From the NCBI RefSeq assembly GCF_012863495.1, contig NZ_JAAVJL010000004.1, positions 275,644-339,643 on the forward strand: 64,000 nucleotides of DNA. The letters run 5' to 3'. This document shows, piece by piece, positions 52,748-60,267 of the stretch. This stretch comes from Pseudanabaena yagii GIHE-NHR1 (GTDB lineage: Bacteria; Cyanobacteriota; Cyanobacteriia; Pseudanabaenales; Pseudanabaenaceae). The notes beneath the pieces are model-generated. The model was given only the letters and a program-made list of their open reading frames with translations. It was not told the DNA's origin and did no database searches. Positions within the stretch are counted from its first letter, which is position 1, and every line of letters begins with the position of its first letter. The position numbers were made by a program, and so were the translations under genes.

Positions 52748-53410
52748 TTAGATGATTGGTGGAAATAAACGTCCATCTCTTTGTTCAAGATCATAGTAAG
52801 ATTTTTTGGGCTTTCCTTTTTTATCTACTTTTAAAACTGCATAGAAACTATACTTATAAACTGGATTACTATGGTTAGTCTTAGCTCTAAATCTCAAGTT
52901 CATTTTACAATTAAGTTGTGGTGTACCTAGATGGAGAATATCTCGTTTGAGATGATAAAACCCGTATCCACCAATCTGAATATAGTAACAATTTTTATCA
53001 CCATAAAAATCATATAAACTATTAATATCGATTTCTAATTTATCTTCAAAAGCTTTTTGATCTTGCTTTTTTTGTTGCACAGTAATTTCATCTCTGGGTA
53101 TGGAATATCGATTAGGAATGAAGTTTTTAGCATTAACGATATCTAAAACTCCAACAGATGTATAAAATGCAGTCACAGCATCATCAACACACCAACCCCA
53201 AATTCCATTATCCCATCGCAACATTTTCTGTCCGTAATCAGCCTCAAGATCGAGTTTAACCTCTAGATTGTATTCCTGAGAATTGTATAGAAACTTGATA
53301 TCCGTTGCATTTCCTGCCCCACCTCTAGTTGAGCCAGTCGCAATTAATCCTTTTGACGACAATAAATCAAAAATATTTTGCTCATAGTTATCACCTTTGT
53401 TATATCCCAT
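52748..53410 (-). CDS. Type II restriction endonuclease, PD-(D/E)XK type (predicted)
   Basis: The 220-residue protein is not a family I can name. It carries a textbook nuclease core: TDIKFLYNSQEYNLEVKLD places D37 and E50-x-K52 at the expected spacing. The flanking STRGGAGNATD loop is like that of several restriction enzymes. The C-terminal half is basic and strand-rich (KKSYYDLEQRDGRLFPPII). It converges on the cytosine methylase with a 19-base gap, the arrangement seen in many type II systems. It lacks HIP1 sites and is AT-rich. Cutting specificity is unknown. Confidence 0.8.
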   Translation of the reverse strand: MGYNKGDNYEQNIFDLLSSKGLIATGSTRGGAGNATDIKFLYNSQEYNLEVKLDLEADYGQKMLRWDNGIWGWCVDDAVTAFYTSVGVLDIVNAKNFIPNRYSIPRDEITVQQKKQDQKAFEDKLEIDINSLYDFYGDKNCYYIQIGGYGFYHLKRDILHLGTPQLNCKMNLRFRAKTNHSNPVYKYSFYAVLKVDKKGKPKKSYYDLEQRDGRLFPPII

Positions 53411-53479
53411 GATTTTTCTCGCAATAAATTAAGTTATGGCAAGATTACATGAGAGTGACGAAATAAATATCAAATGAAC

Positions 53480-54118
53480 CTAAATCAATTTAGTCAAATC
53501 ATCAATTTCAAAATATTGATGAAACTTGGCAGTTACTTGTAGTACAGACGATCGCCCCCCATCTGCCTGTCTTTTCTTTTTCACAAAGCCTTGCTCAACA
53601 AGTTCCTGCACATGTTGATATGCTCCTGCCCCACGCAACTCAATCAATTCTGATTGCACAATATTTTTTTTCAAGGCGATCGCTGCCAAAGTCCGTAAAG
53701 CTCCACGTCCCAAATCCACAGGAATGAGCTTATGAACTAAATCCTCAAACTCCGATCGCAACCGTAACGAAAACCCCACATCGGTTTCCACAATTTCTAA
53801 AGCGCTATCGCGATGGGCATATTCTGTAATCAAGTCGATTAGCCCCATTTCCGCATCCTCAACTTCGCAACCCAAAGCCGCCGCGATCGCTGCCAAATTC
53901 ATTGGCTGTCCCTTGAGATATAAAACTGCCTCTACTTTTTGTTTAAGTGATTGAGCGATCGGTAATTCTGGTTGCTCATACAAGTCCATTGATAAAGCAA
54001 ATGACTCTTCTTCTTCAACAGGCTCAACAAGATCAACAACATCTTCCGAGGTTGAAGATGCTTCAGGCTCTAGCTCTATTGGCTCTATGGGTTGTTCAAA
54101 AGGCACTTCATTCGTCAT
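53480..54118 (-). CDS. scpB: Segregation and condensation protein B
   Basis: ScpB is a kleisin partner with ScpA and SMC in chromosome compaction. The 212-residue protein has an acidic, low-complexity N-terminal 55 residues (EPIELEPEASSTSEDVV) and then the two winged helices: LKQKVEAVLYLKGQPMNLAAIA and LRTLAAIALKKNIVQSELIELRGAGAYQHVQELVEQGFVKKK. The acidic head is an extension beyond the usual core. It is divergent from a small conserved gene 59 bases away. scpA and smc are not in the window. Confidence 0.93.
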   Translation of the reverse strand: MTNEVPFEQPIEPIELEPEASSTSEDVVDLVEPVEEEESFALSMDLYEQPELPIAQSLKQKVEAVLYLKGQPMNLAAIAAALGCEVEDAEMGLIDLITEYAHRDSALEIVETDVGFSLRLRSEFEDLVHKLIPVDLGRGALRTLAAIALKKNIVQSELIELRGAGAYQHVQELVEQGFVKKKRQADGGRSSVLQVTAKFHQYFEIDDLTKLI

Positions 54119-54177
54119 GCTAAAATTTTACACACAGACGACACTTCCCAAAAAATTTACAATAGCTGAGAACCGAT

Positions 54178-54435
54178 ATGCCAAGCAGCATGATGTACTA
54201 CGAAGACACTTATGTGGTGCTGCCGCCCGATATGCAAGAACAGTTTGTAACTCAGCCCGAATTAGAAAAGCTTTTGCATGATTTGTTAGTCGATATGCAA
54301 GATGACCTACCTCGCGATTTACAAAACCTCAAAACGATCCCCGAACAGGTACAACGCCTCATTAAAACTGCCTGTGATCTCGATTGTGGCGATCGCGGCA
54401 CATGGCAATGGTACGTCGTCCGTCTTGATAAATAA
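54178..54435 (+). CDS. Small acidic protein of unknown function
   Basis: Not assigned to a named family. The 85-residue product reads MMYYEDTYVVLPPDMQEQF, LLHDLLVDMQDDLPRDLQ, TIPEQVQRLIKTACDLD and GTWQWYVVRLDK. It looks helical with an aromatic C-terminal strand. The steady codon use and terminator hairpin support a real gene. It is followed by a PD-(D/E)XK-like gene on the same strand. Confidence 0.65.
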   Translation: MPSSMMYYEDTYVVLPPDMQEQFVTQPELEKLLHDLLVDMQDDLPRDLQNLKTIPEQVQRLIKTACDLDCGDRGTWQWYVVRLDK

Positions 54436-54436
54436 A

Positions 54437-54475
54437 TTGAGATATAGGCAGTGCAATGCTCCGCCTATATCTCAA
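54437..54475. terminator. Hairpin after the small acidic protein gene
   Basis: Arms TTGAGATATAGGC and complement with a mispaired neck and GC-AAT-GC apex, two bases after the stop. Confidence 0.7.
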
Positions 54476-54501
54476 ATCAAATAAATTAACGTGAGAATTT
54501 T

Positions 54502-55101
54502 ATGGCTTACAGTAATTTCACCCTGAGACAGGTCGAAAAAGATTTTCACTTACAAATCGAAGAAAAAATTAATTTATTTGCCCATGTTGAGCCGATCTCA
54601 CCGAGTGAAGAAATCCAAAAATTACTAGCTGAAAACATTCCTCTTGCCCTTGCGATTAATACTGAAAAAGCCAGATCAGAATTTTTGATCGCGCCCATCT
54701 TGCTAGAGCTAAGAAGGCGATCGCCAGTCCCCATCAGTCTATTTTCTGGAACAGAGTTTAACGTTAGCCCTGAACAAGGATTAACGGGCTATTGCGATTA
54801 TTTAGTTAGCCTATCCAAGCAACAACTGCGGATTAGCGCCCCAGCGATCGCCATTGTAGAAGCAAAAAATGAAGATATCAAATCAGGCTTAGGACAATGT
54901 ATAGCTGAAATGGTAGCAGCTCAATTATTTAATGAGCTAGAAAATAATGAGCTTGAGACAATCTACGGCATTGTAACGACTGGGGAAATCTGGAAATTTC
55001 TGCAAATAACTGAGCAAATAGTAGCGATCGACCTTACTGATCACTACATCACAGATATAGGTAAAATTCTCGGTATTCTCCTAAACTTTGTTTCCAAGTA
55101 G
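54502..55101 (+). CDS. PD-(D/E)XK-like protein of unknown function
   Basis: The 199-residue protein contains FLIAPILLELRRRS, then GLTGYCDYLVS with D99 and the strand IAIVEAKNEDIKSGLGQC with E120 and K122. This is the D...ExK pattern and the helix that follows it in Holliday resolvase- or type I HsdR-like nuclease folds. Proteins like this are common in cyanobacteria and are usually annotated hypothetical. No methylase is paired directly with it, although the type II pair lies 1.8 kb away. Convergent with higA. Confidence 0.7.
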   Translation: MAYSNFTLRQVEKDFHLQIEEKINLFAHVEPISPSEEIQKLLAENIPLALAINTEKARSEFLIAPILLELRRRSPVPISLFSGTEFNVSPEQGLTGYCDYLVSLSKQQLRISAPAIAIVEAKNEDIKSGLGQCIAEMVAAQLFNELENNELETIYGIVTTGEIWKFLQITEQIVAIDLTDHYITDIGKILGILLNFVSK

Positions 55102-55122
55102 CTAGGCATAACTAAAAAATAG

Positions 55123-55171
55123 AACCAAAAGCTATGGCGCATGCTGCGCGTGCGCCATAGCTTTTAAGGTT
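55123..55171. repeat. GTGGCGCAC palindrome family, copy 3
   Basis: Arms AACC(A)AAAAGCTATGGCGCA and near-complement with GC-TGC-GC apex. One arm retains GCGTGCGCCAT against GGCGCATGC, so the stem has diverged slightly from copies at 4111 and 14701. Between convergent genes. Confidence 0.72.
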
Positions 55172-55190
55172 ATTTAATTGCACAAGCTAC

Positions 55191-55589
55191 TTACAAAAAC
55201 AACTTAGGATCAACATGAAAGAATTTACCAAGTGCTTGTGCTTGATTTTTGCTGATTTGACGCTTACCGTTGACAACTTCTGACACAACACCACTTGAGC
55301 CAATTACATTCACTAGATCGGCTTGCTTTAAATCATTAGACTCCATTAAATGCAGGAGAATATCCAAAGGTGAAGCATTATTCATTGGATAATGCTCATC
55401 TTCGTATTTTTCAACCAAAGTAAGAAGCAATTGTAGTATCCTTTCTTCCTCGGCTGTAGGTTGGGGAATTGCTAACAGTTTTTCAATATTTTGTAGAGCA
55501 ACTTCATTTTCAGCATCATTTGTAATTACTTGAGGCTGAATTTCTGCCAGTAAATCCCCATAGGCTTTTTTATTAATAGTAAGGGTCAT
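55191..55589 (-). CDS. higA: HigA-type HTH antitoxin
   Basis: The 132-residue protein has an N-terminal helical part (EVALQNIEKLLAI, LLTLVEKYEDEHYPM) and a C-terminal HTH_XRE: LMESNDLKQADLVNVIGSSGVVSEVVNGKRQISKNQAQALGKFF. It is the antitoxin and autoregulator of the HigBA pair. The ATG at 55589 is chosen because an AGGTGG ribosome site lies four bases before it; the earlier ATG at 55610 has none. The reading frame overlaps the end of higB by 17 bases, with toxin first as is usual for HigBA. Confidence 0.85.
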   Translation of the reverse strand: MTLTINKKAYGDLLAEIQPQVITNDAENEVALQNIEKLLAIPQPTAEEERILQLLLTLVEKYEDEHYPMNNASPLDILLHLMESNDLKQADLVNVIGSSGVVSEVVNGKRQISKNQAQALGKFFHVDPKLFL

Positions 55590-55872
55590 TTTTCCACCTA
55601 CCTGAGTCATACTCAGCGTGAGTTAGGACATATTTGATGTAGATAACTTGTCTTTCATAATCAATGCTGACGATTAGGCGATATTTATTACCTTTGATAT
55701 TGAAAATAGTGAATCGTCCCGCCGCATCAGCAGACGAATAAGATTTTTTAACATCTTGGATACTTTGCCATGATGCAGATTTTGCGACTTGATGCCAGCT
55801 ATTTAAAGCAGTAACTACATCAGCATGAGTTTTCCCAAACTCATCAAGTGTTTTCTTAGAATAAATTCGCAT
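55573..55872 (-). CDS. higB: HigB-type mRNA interferase toxin
   Basis: The 99-residue RelE-fold toxin of the HigB_toxin type shows RIYSKKTLDEFGKTHADVVTALNSWHQVAKSASWQSIQDVKKSYSSAD, NIKGNKYRLIVSIDY and IYIKYVLTHAEYD. These are the usual HigB marks, with the basic and histidine residues that carry out ribosome-dependent mRNA cutting. It is first in the operon with higA. Upstream lies an unusual pair of mutually exclusive hairpins (55933-56011) that might influence its expression. Confidence 0.87.
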   Translation of the reverse strand: MRIYSKKTLDEFGKTHADVVTALNSWHQVAKSASWQSIQDVKKSYSSADAAGRFTIFNIKGNKYRLIVSIDYERQVIYIKYVLTHAEYDSGRWKNDPYY

Positions 55873-55932
55873 ATTTTATTCTTACTAGTAATTTTCATAT
55901 TCGTATTTAGACCTACACGTAGTAATGACTTG

Positions 55933-56011
55933 CTTGACATCATCCTCTCAAACTGAGAGGATGATGTCAAGCAAAAAGGGACGCAAAGCGTCCCTTTTTG
56001 CTTGACATCAT
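55933..56011. promoter_or_regulatory. Overlapping alternative hairpins upstream of higBA
   Basis: The word CTTGACATCAT occurs at 55933 and 56001, and its complement once between them (55961-55971). The single complement can pair with either copy. The two choices are a 17-bp stem with a 5-base loop (55933-55971) or a stem of about 22 bp with GC-AAA-GC apex (55961-56011). This looks like an attenuator switch or a nested repeat insertion. Confidence 0.55.
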
Positions 56012-56045
56012 TAGAATGCTATCCCTGTTTGACACTTAGGGCTTA

Positions 56046-56822
56046 TTACAACATAAATGTACGCGCATCGTTAGTTACATCTGTATTCACGACATTATCT
56101 GATTCGAGATTGCCGTCTACTAAGTTAATAATGCGATCCGCCACATCAAGGATGCGGTTATCGTGAGTCACCATCAAAATTGTGATATTTTCCTCCTTCG
56201 CCATTTTTTGCATCAAAGTCACCACATCGCGCCCTGATTTTTTATCCAAAGCCGCCGTTGGCTCATCCGCCAGAATTAACTTAGGTCGATTTACTAATGC
56301 GCGGGCGATCGCCACCCGTTGTTTTTGTCCACCCGATAATGCATGGGGCTTATAATCAACCCTTTCGGCTAGCCCCAATTGTCCAAGAATCTCGGCGGCT
56401 CGACTTGCAGGCGCAACATTATGAAAATCATTGGGATATAGATCCGTTGACATCATTACATTCTGTCTAGCCGTTAGCGAATGAAAAAGGTTATGCGCCT
56501 GAAAAATAAACCCAATATTTTTACGAATTTGCACTAATTGCTTAGGATGCAAGCTCCTCAATTCCTGCCCCAAAACCTTTAGACTACCCTCTTGAATCGT
56601 GCGTAAAGCCCCTATCAAAGTTAATAATGTCGTTTTACCCGATCCAGAGGGACCTGTCAGAATCACAATTTGTCCAGGATAGACATCCAAATTTATATCG
56701 AACAAAACCTGCTTAAATAAATCACCTTCACCATAGTGAAAATTTAAATTGCGAATTTGAATCGATGCTTCTATAGATTGATTCAAAGGAACTGGCGCAG
56801 GAGAAGAAAAAGTTTCGAGCAT
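56046..56822 (-). CDS. devA: DevA-type ABC transporter ATPase, without partners nearby
   Basis: The 258-residue ABC ATPase of the MacB/LolD group shows Walker A LTGPSGSGKTTLL, signature LSGGQKQRVAIARALV and Walker B LILADEPTAALD. It has the DevA-style opening IQIRNLNFHYGEGDLFKQVLFDINLDVYPG. DevBCA exporters pair this subunit with DevC (permease) and DevB (membrane fusion) and export glycolipids or other lipids across the envelope. Neither partner is in the window: upstream is a divergent gene, downstream is higBA. The ATPase is therefore an orphan or serves a transporter encoded elsewhere. Confidence 0.85.
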   Translation of the reverse strand: MLETFSSPAPVPLNQSIEASIQIRNLNFHYGEGDLFKQVLFDINLDVYPGQIVILTGPSGSGKTTLLTLIGALRTIQEGSLKVLGQELRSLHPKQLVQIRKNIGFIFQAHNLFHSLTARQNVMMSTDLYPNDFHNVAPASRAAEILGQLGLAERVDYKPHALSGGQKQRVAIARALVNRPKLILADEPTAALDKKSGRDVVTLMQKMAKEENITILMVTHDNRILDVADRIINLVDGNLESDNVVNTDVTNDARTFML

Positions 56823-56876
56823 AGTCTTAAGTAACCTATGGACAAAATTAAGTAAGGATTTAGGGGGTTTAATAGA

Positions 56877-56924
56877 GAACTAGATTTTTTGTGATGTGAC
56901 TTTGTCGCACTACAAAATTGGTTC
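56877..56924. repeat. Imperfect palindrome upstream of devA
   Basis: Arms GAACTAGATTTTTTGTG and GCACTACAAAATTGGTTC, imperfect, between divergent devA and the next gene. The apex GAC-TTT-GTC differs from the GC-NNN-GC type. Confidence 0.5.
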
Positions 56925-57070
56925 CTTCTTTTCTTTCTCGTCCCTAAACAGCAAAGTAAAAAATTTATTCAGATTATTTATGAAGCTATCAGACTATATT
57001 AGCTATGATAGGTGTATTTATTGCCTGTCTACAGTAATCCAACTTAAGCATTTATCAAAGGTTCAAACTT

Positions 57071-57622
57071 ATGGCATCACGAACCTTAGTCAAAAATTAT
57101 CTTGCCCAATGGATGCAAATGGGTAAAACAGTGAGTTTGTCTACGCAAAACAAACCAGTACATATCCATAAAATCCTACAGGGCGAGAGGTATTCAACAC
57201 CTTTTAACAATCTCTGGTCTGAAATTAGTACTAATAAAGCACAAGAAGCCTATTTAAGTGGTACTAGCCAAACCATCAGTGACTTGCTGAGCAACCAATG
57301 GGAAATAATTGCTTGTGCCCGTTGCAACTTACTTGTACCAACCCTAGGTGTTGGTCCTCGCACACCCGTTTGCTGCCCATGTGATGATTTACCCAATCAT
57401 CCCAATCTTGATTTAGTTTCACCCCATGTCCCTGTGAAGTTAGCTACGCATATGGATGCACTATGCGATCGCCTCGCTCAAAATTCAACAGATCAAGAAG
57501 ATCAAGAGTCTAATGTCATTCCACCTAACGCAACTTACAGTTCCGAGGAAGAAGATGCACAGACAATCCACAACCTCAGAGATTCAGTACTAAAACTGGT
57601 TAAATCTTCAGTAGAAATATAG
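57071..57622 (+). CDS. Protein of unknown function with possible zinc ribbon
   Basis: Not recognised. The 183-residue product has an N-terminal region MASRTLVKNYLAQWMQMGKT, a central pair of cysteine clusters (CARCNLLVP then CCPCDDLP) spaced like a zinc ribbon, and an acidic, probably disordered C-terminal 50 residues (DQEDQESN, SSEEEDAQT). Codon use and one HIP1-core site are like native genes. It precedes the polysaccharide cluster by 136 bases but there is no evidence that it belongs to it. Confidence 0.65.
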   Translation: MASRTLVKNYLAQWMQMGKTVSLSTQNKPVHIHKILQGERYSTPFNNLWSEISTNKAQEAYLSGTSQTISDLLSNQWEIIACARCNLLVPTLGVGPRTPVCCPCDDLPNHPNLDLVSPHVPVKLATHMDALCDRLAQNSTDQEDQESNVIPPNATYSSEEEDAQTIHNLRDSVLKLVKSSVEI

Positions 57623-57758
57623 ATTTATAATTACAGCTAGACTTGTAGATATTATCTATACGTGGCTAATGAATGTTTCGGTAAAAAGCGATCGCTAGTT
57701 TGCTACTATTTTTCTGATAGTACAGCCTTAACTAAAGGGCAATGTAAATAAATATAAG

Positions 57759-59042
57759 ATGTCTGACGTTGTAATTCGAGTTGAAAACTTAAGTAAGAAG
57801 TATATTATTGGACATCAAAAGCAGGAGCGCTATACAGCCTTACGAGATGTCGTTTCCAACGGGGCAAAATCTTTGTGGCAAGGATTAACTGGTAAGCGAG
57901 GTAAAGACTCAAGTGATATCAGCGAAGAGTTTTGGGCGCTTAAGGATGTTTCTTTTGAGGTAAAGCAAGGCGATCGAGTTGGCATTATCGGACGCAATGG
58001 CGCAGGTAAATCCACATTATTAAAAATCTTGAGCCGCATTACAGAACCCACAGCAGGCAAAGTCAGAATAAAAGGCAGAGTATCTAGCTTATTAGAAGTA
58101 GGGACAGGCTTTCATCCTGAACTTACTGGTAGAGAAAATATTTTTCTTAACGGTGCAGTCCTTGGAATGGATCGCGCCGAAATCACAAAAAAGTTTGATG
58201 AAATAGTTGAATTTGCTGAGGTTGAAAAATTTTTGGATACACCTGTTAAGCACTATTCATCAGGCATGTATGTGAGATTAGCGTTTGCTGTTGCCGCCCA
58301 TCTAGAGCCAGAAATTTTGATTATTGATGAGGTTCTTGCAGTAGGAGATGCTCAATTTCAAAAGAAATGCTTAGGCAAAATGAAGGATGTAAGTTGTGAA
58401 GGGCGAACAGTATTGTTTGTAAGTCATAGTATGCCCACAATTACTTCACTTTGTGAAAATGTTATACTCCTAGAAAATGGTCAAATCTCAGAACAAGGAA
58501 GTTCTGCCTATGTGATTAGTAAATATTACTCAAGTGGAGAATTATCTACCTGCCAACTTGATTTTTCCAAAGTTGAAAAAGTGGTTGGAGACAATTACGC
58601 GAGATTAATATATGCCTCTGTTATGGATGAAAACAATGAACCCCAATCTGAGGTGTTAATTAATAAACCATTAAAAGTTATGATGCACTTTAGGATTCTA
58701 GAGAAATCCAACATTGTCCCTGTTCCAGCTTTTGATTTTCGTACATCAGATGGAACATATGCTTTTGGTGCTTCACCCGACCATAAATGTGTCGTACTTG
58801 ACGTTGGAGACTATACCTATGAATGTCATGTACCAGCCAACTTCTTGAATGAAGGCATTTATTTTGTTACATTAAATTTGCATTCATTTACTCCGTACCG
58901 TAGTCTGCATTTTCAAGAAATGAATGCTCTTACTTTTAATATCAGAGATCCTATTGACGGAACTCGAAATCATGACTATAGTGGACCAGTTTCTGGTGTT
59001 GTGCGTCCACAATTTCAAGGCGGAATCACAAAAATATCTTGA
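57759..59042 (+). CDS. Wzt-type polysaccharide export ABC ATPase
   Basis: The 427-residue ATPase drives export of O-antigen or similar polysaccharide with a Wzm-type permease. The ABC part has Walker A GRNGAGKST (78-86), signature YSSGMYVRLAFAVA and Walker B ILIIDEVLAVGD. Residues from about 265 onward form an additional beta-sandwich, the Wzt C-terminal carbohydrate-binding domain (PLKVMMHFRILEKSN, YAFGASPDHK, EGIYFVTLNLHS). This domain recognises the terminal cap of the glycan. The permease is not in the window. A radical SAM gene follows after 11 bases, so the two are probably in one operon. Confidence 0.9.
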   Translation: MSDVVIRVENLSKKYIIGHQKQERYTALRDVVSNGAKSLWQGLTGKRGKDSSDISEEFWALKDVSFEVKQGDRVGIIGRNGAGKSTLLKILSRITEPTAGKVRIKGRVSSLLEVGTGFHPELTGRENIFLNGAVLGMDRAEITKKFDEIVEFAEVEKFLDTPVKHYSSGMYVRLAFAVAAHLEPEILIIDEVLAVGDAQFQKKCLGKMKDVSCEGRTVLFVSHSMPTITSLCENVILLENGQISEQGSSAYVISKYYSSGELSTCQLDFSKVEKVVGDNYARLIYASVMDENNEPQSEVLINKPLKVMMHFRILEKSNIVPVPAFDFRTSDGTYAFGASPDHKCVVLDVGDYTYECHVPANFLNEGIYFVTLNLHSFTPYRSLHFQEMNALTFNIRDPIDGTRNHDYSGPVSGVVRPQFQGGITKIS

Positions 59043-59053
59043 GGCTTTAAAGG

Positions 59054-60160
59054 ATGTCGGGAATAGGAGAATCTACGTTTCATTTCCATATTGATGTTGT
59101 TGGATCATGCAACTTGAGCTGTCCTTCATGTCCTGTAGGAAATTCAGCAGAAGTGCAAAATCCTAGAGGATTTATGGAACTGGAACTGCTGGACTCAATT
59201 ATGAGAAAAGCTACCAGTGAGTGTAAATTAAGCGGGGTGGGCTTATTTAATTGGACAGAACCACTTCTACATCCCAAGTTGCCAGAACTTGTAAGCCTTG
59301 TTCAGTCTTATGGTGTTCCATGTGGCATAAGTTCAAATTTAAATATTCTCAAAAATATTGATCAATTACTATCTTCCAATCCTCATATCTTCCGTATATC
59401 TCTTTCTGGATTTACACAGGAAGTTTATGGTTCTACCCATAGAGGAGGAAACATAGAGAGAGTGAAAGATAATATGCGTGCTCTTGCAGAGGCAAAAAAA
59501 CGAACAAATAGCAGTACTTACATCCATGTTGTTTATCACAGATATCTAACCAATTTGGAAGAAGAAGACTTAATGAGAAAGTTTGCAGAATCTCTTGGCT
59601 TTGGGTTTGACCCTGTTTGGGCTTTTATGATGCCCTTAGAAAAGATATTAGCTTATGTAAATAGCATTGAAGAAAACTCTAATTCTCCTGCTTTGACTGC
59701 TGATGATTATAAAACTATCAATAAGTTGGCATTACCATTAAAGGAAGCATTAGATATTTCTTCGAAGTACAGCCATAGACCTTGCATATTGAGAGACCAA
59801 CAAATTGCTATGGATTTTCAAGGTAATGTGCAACTATGCTGCGGTGTATTCGATTCCCAAAAATATACTATTGCTTCTTATCTAACAACTCCTCTATCAG
59901 ATATACAAGCTACAAAGTATTCAGATAACAGCCAAAAAACTTGTTCAAATTGTATGAAACATGGTGTCCATGTTTATGGAACTTATGGAGGTGATGAACT
60001 AAATGAGTTAGCTATAAGAAATATAATGTCTAATTCTCCAATAAGGGGACTTAAAATGTACCTAAAGGAACTTGTCGTTCAGAATTTCATAGGCTCTTCC
60101 AAGAAAAAATTTAGGGTTATAAAACGCCTAATTCGTAGTGCTTTATCTTCAGTGTTTTAA
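59054..60160 (+). CDS. Radical SAM/SPASM-type protein in polysaccharide cluster
   Basis: The 368-residue protein has the radical SAM cluster-binding motif C19-x3-C23-x2-C26 (VVGSCNLSCPSCPVG) and GVGLFNWTEPLLHPKL for the following strand. A SPASM-like C-terminal region carries further cysteines (VQLCCGVFD and KTCSNCMKHG). The last 40 residues are basic. Radical SAM proteins in LPS clusters can carry out unusual sugar or lipid changes; the substrate here is unknown. No HIP1 site and high AT suggest import. It lies between a Wzt-like ATPase and CDP-sugar genes. Confidence 0.83.
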   Translation: MSGIGESTFHFHIDVVGSCNLSCPSCPVGNSAEVQNPRGFMELELLDSIMRKATSECKLSGVGLFNWTEPLLHPKLPELVSLVQSYGVPCGISSNLNILKNIDQLLSSNPHIFRISLSGFTQEVYGSTHRGGNIERVKDNMRALAEAKKRTNSSTYIHVVYHRYLTNLEEEDLMRKFAESLGFGFDPVWAFMMPLEKILAYVNSIEENSNSPALTADDYKTINKLALPLKEALDISSKYSHRPCILRDQQIAMDFQGNVQLCCGVFDSQKYTIASYLTTPLSDIQATKYSDNSQKTCSNCMKHGVHVYGTYGGDELNELAIRNIMSNSPIRGLKMYLKELVVQNFIGSSKKKFRVIKRLIRSALSSVF

Positions 60161-60184
60161 TTAATACTAATACTTAGTTAATAA

Positions 60185-60226
60185 TAGGACTTATGGCACT
60201 TTCTTGATAAGGTGACATAAGTCCTA
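60185..60226. terminator. Hairpin between radical SAM gene and rfbF
   Basis: Arms TAGGACTTATG(G)CAC and GTG(A)CATAAGTCCTA around a loop of about 12 bases; partial terminator or processing site inside the cluster. Confidence 0.5.
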
Positions 60227-60267
60227 TTAAAGCAATGAAGTTTCCAATAAATGCTCAACAGTCAACT

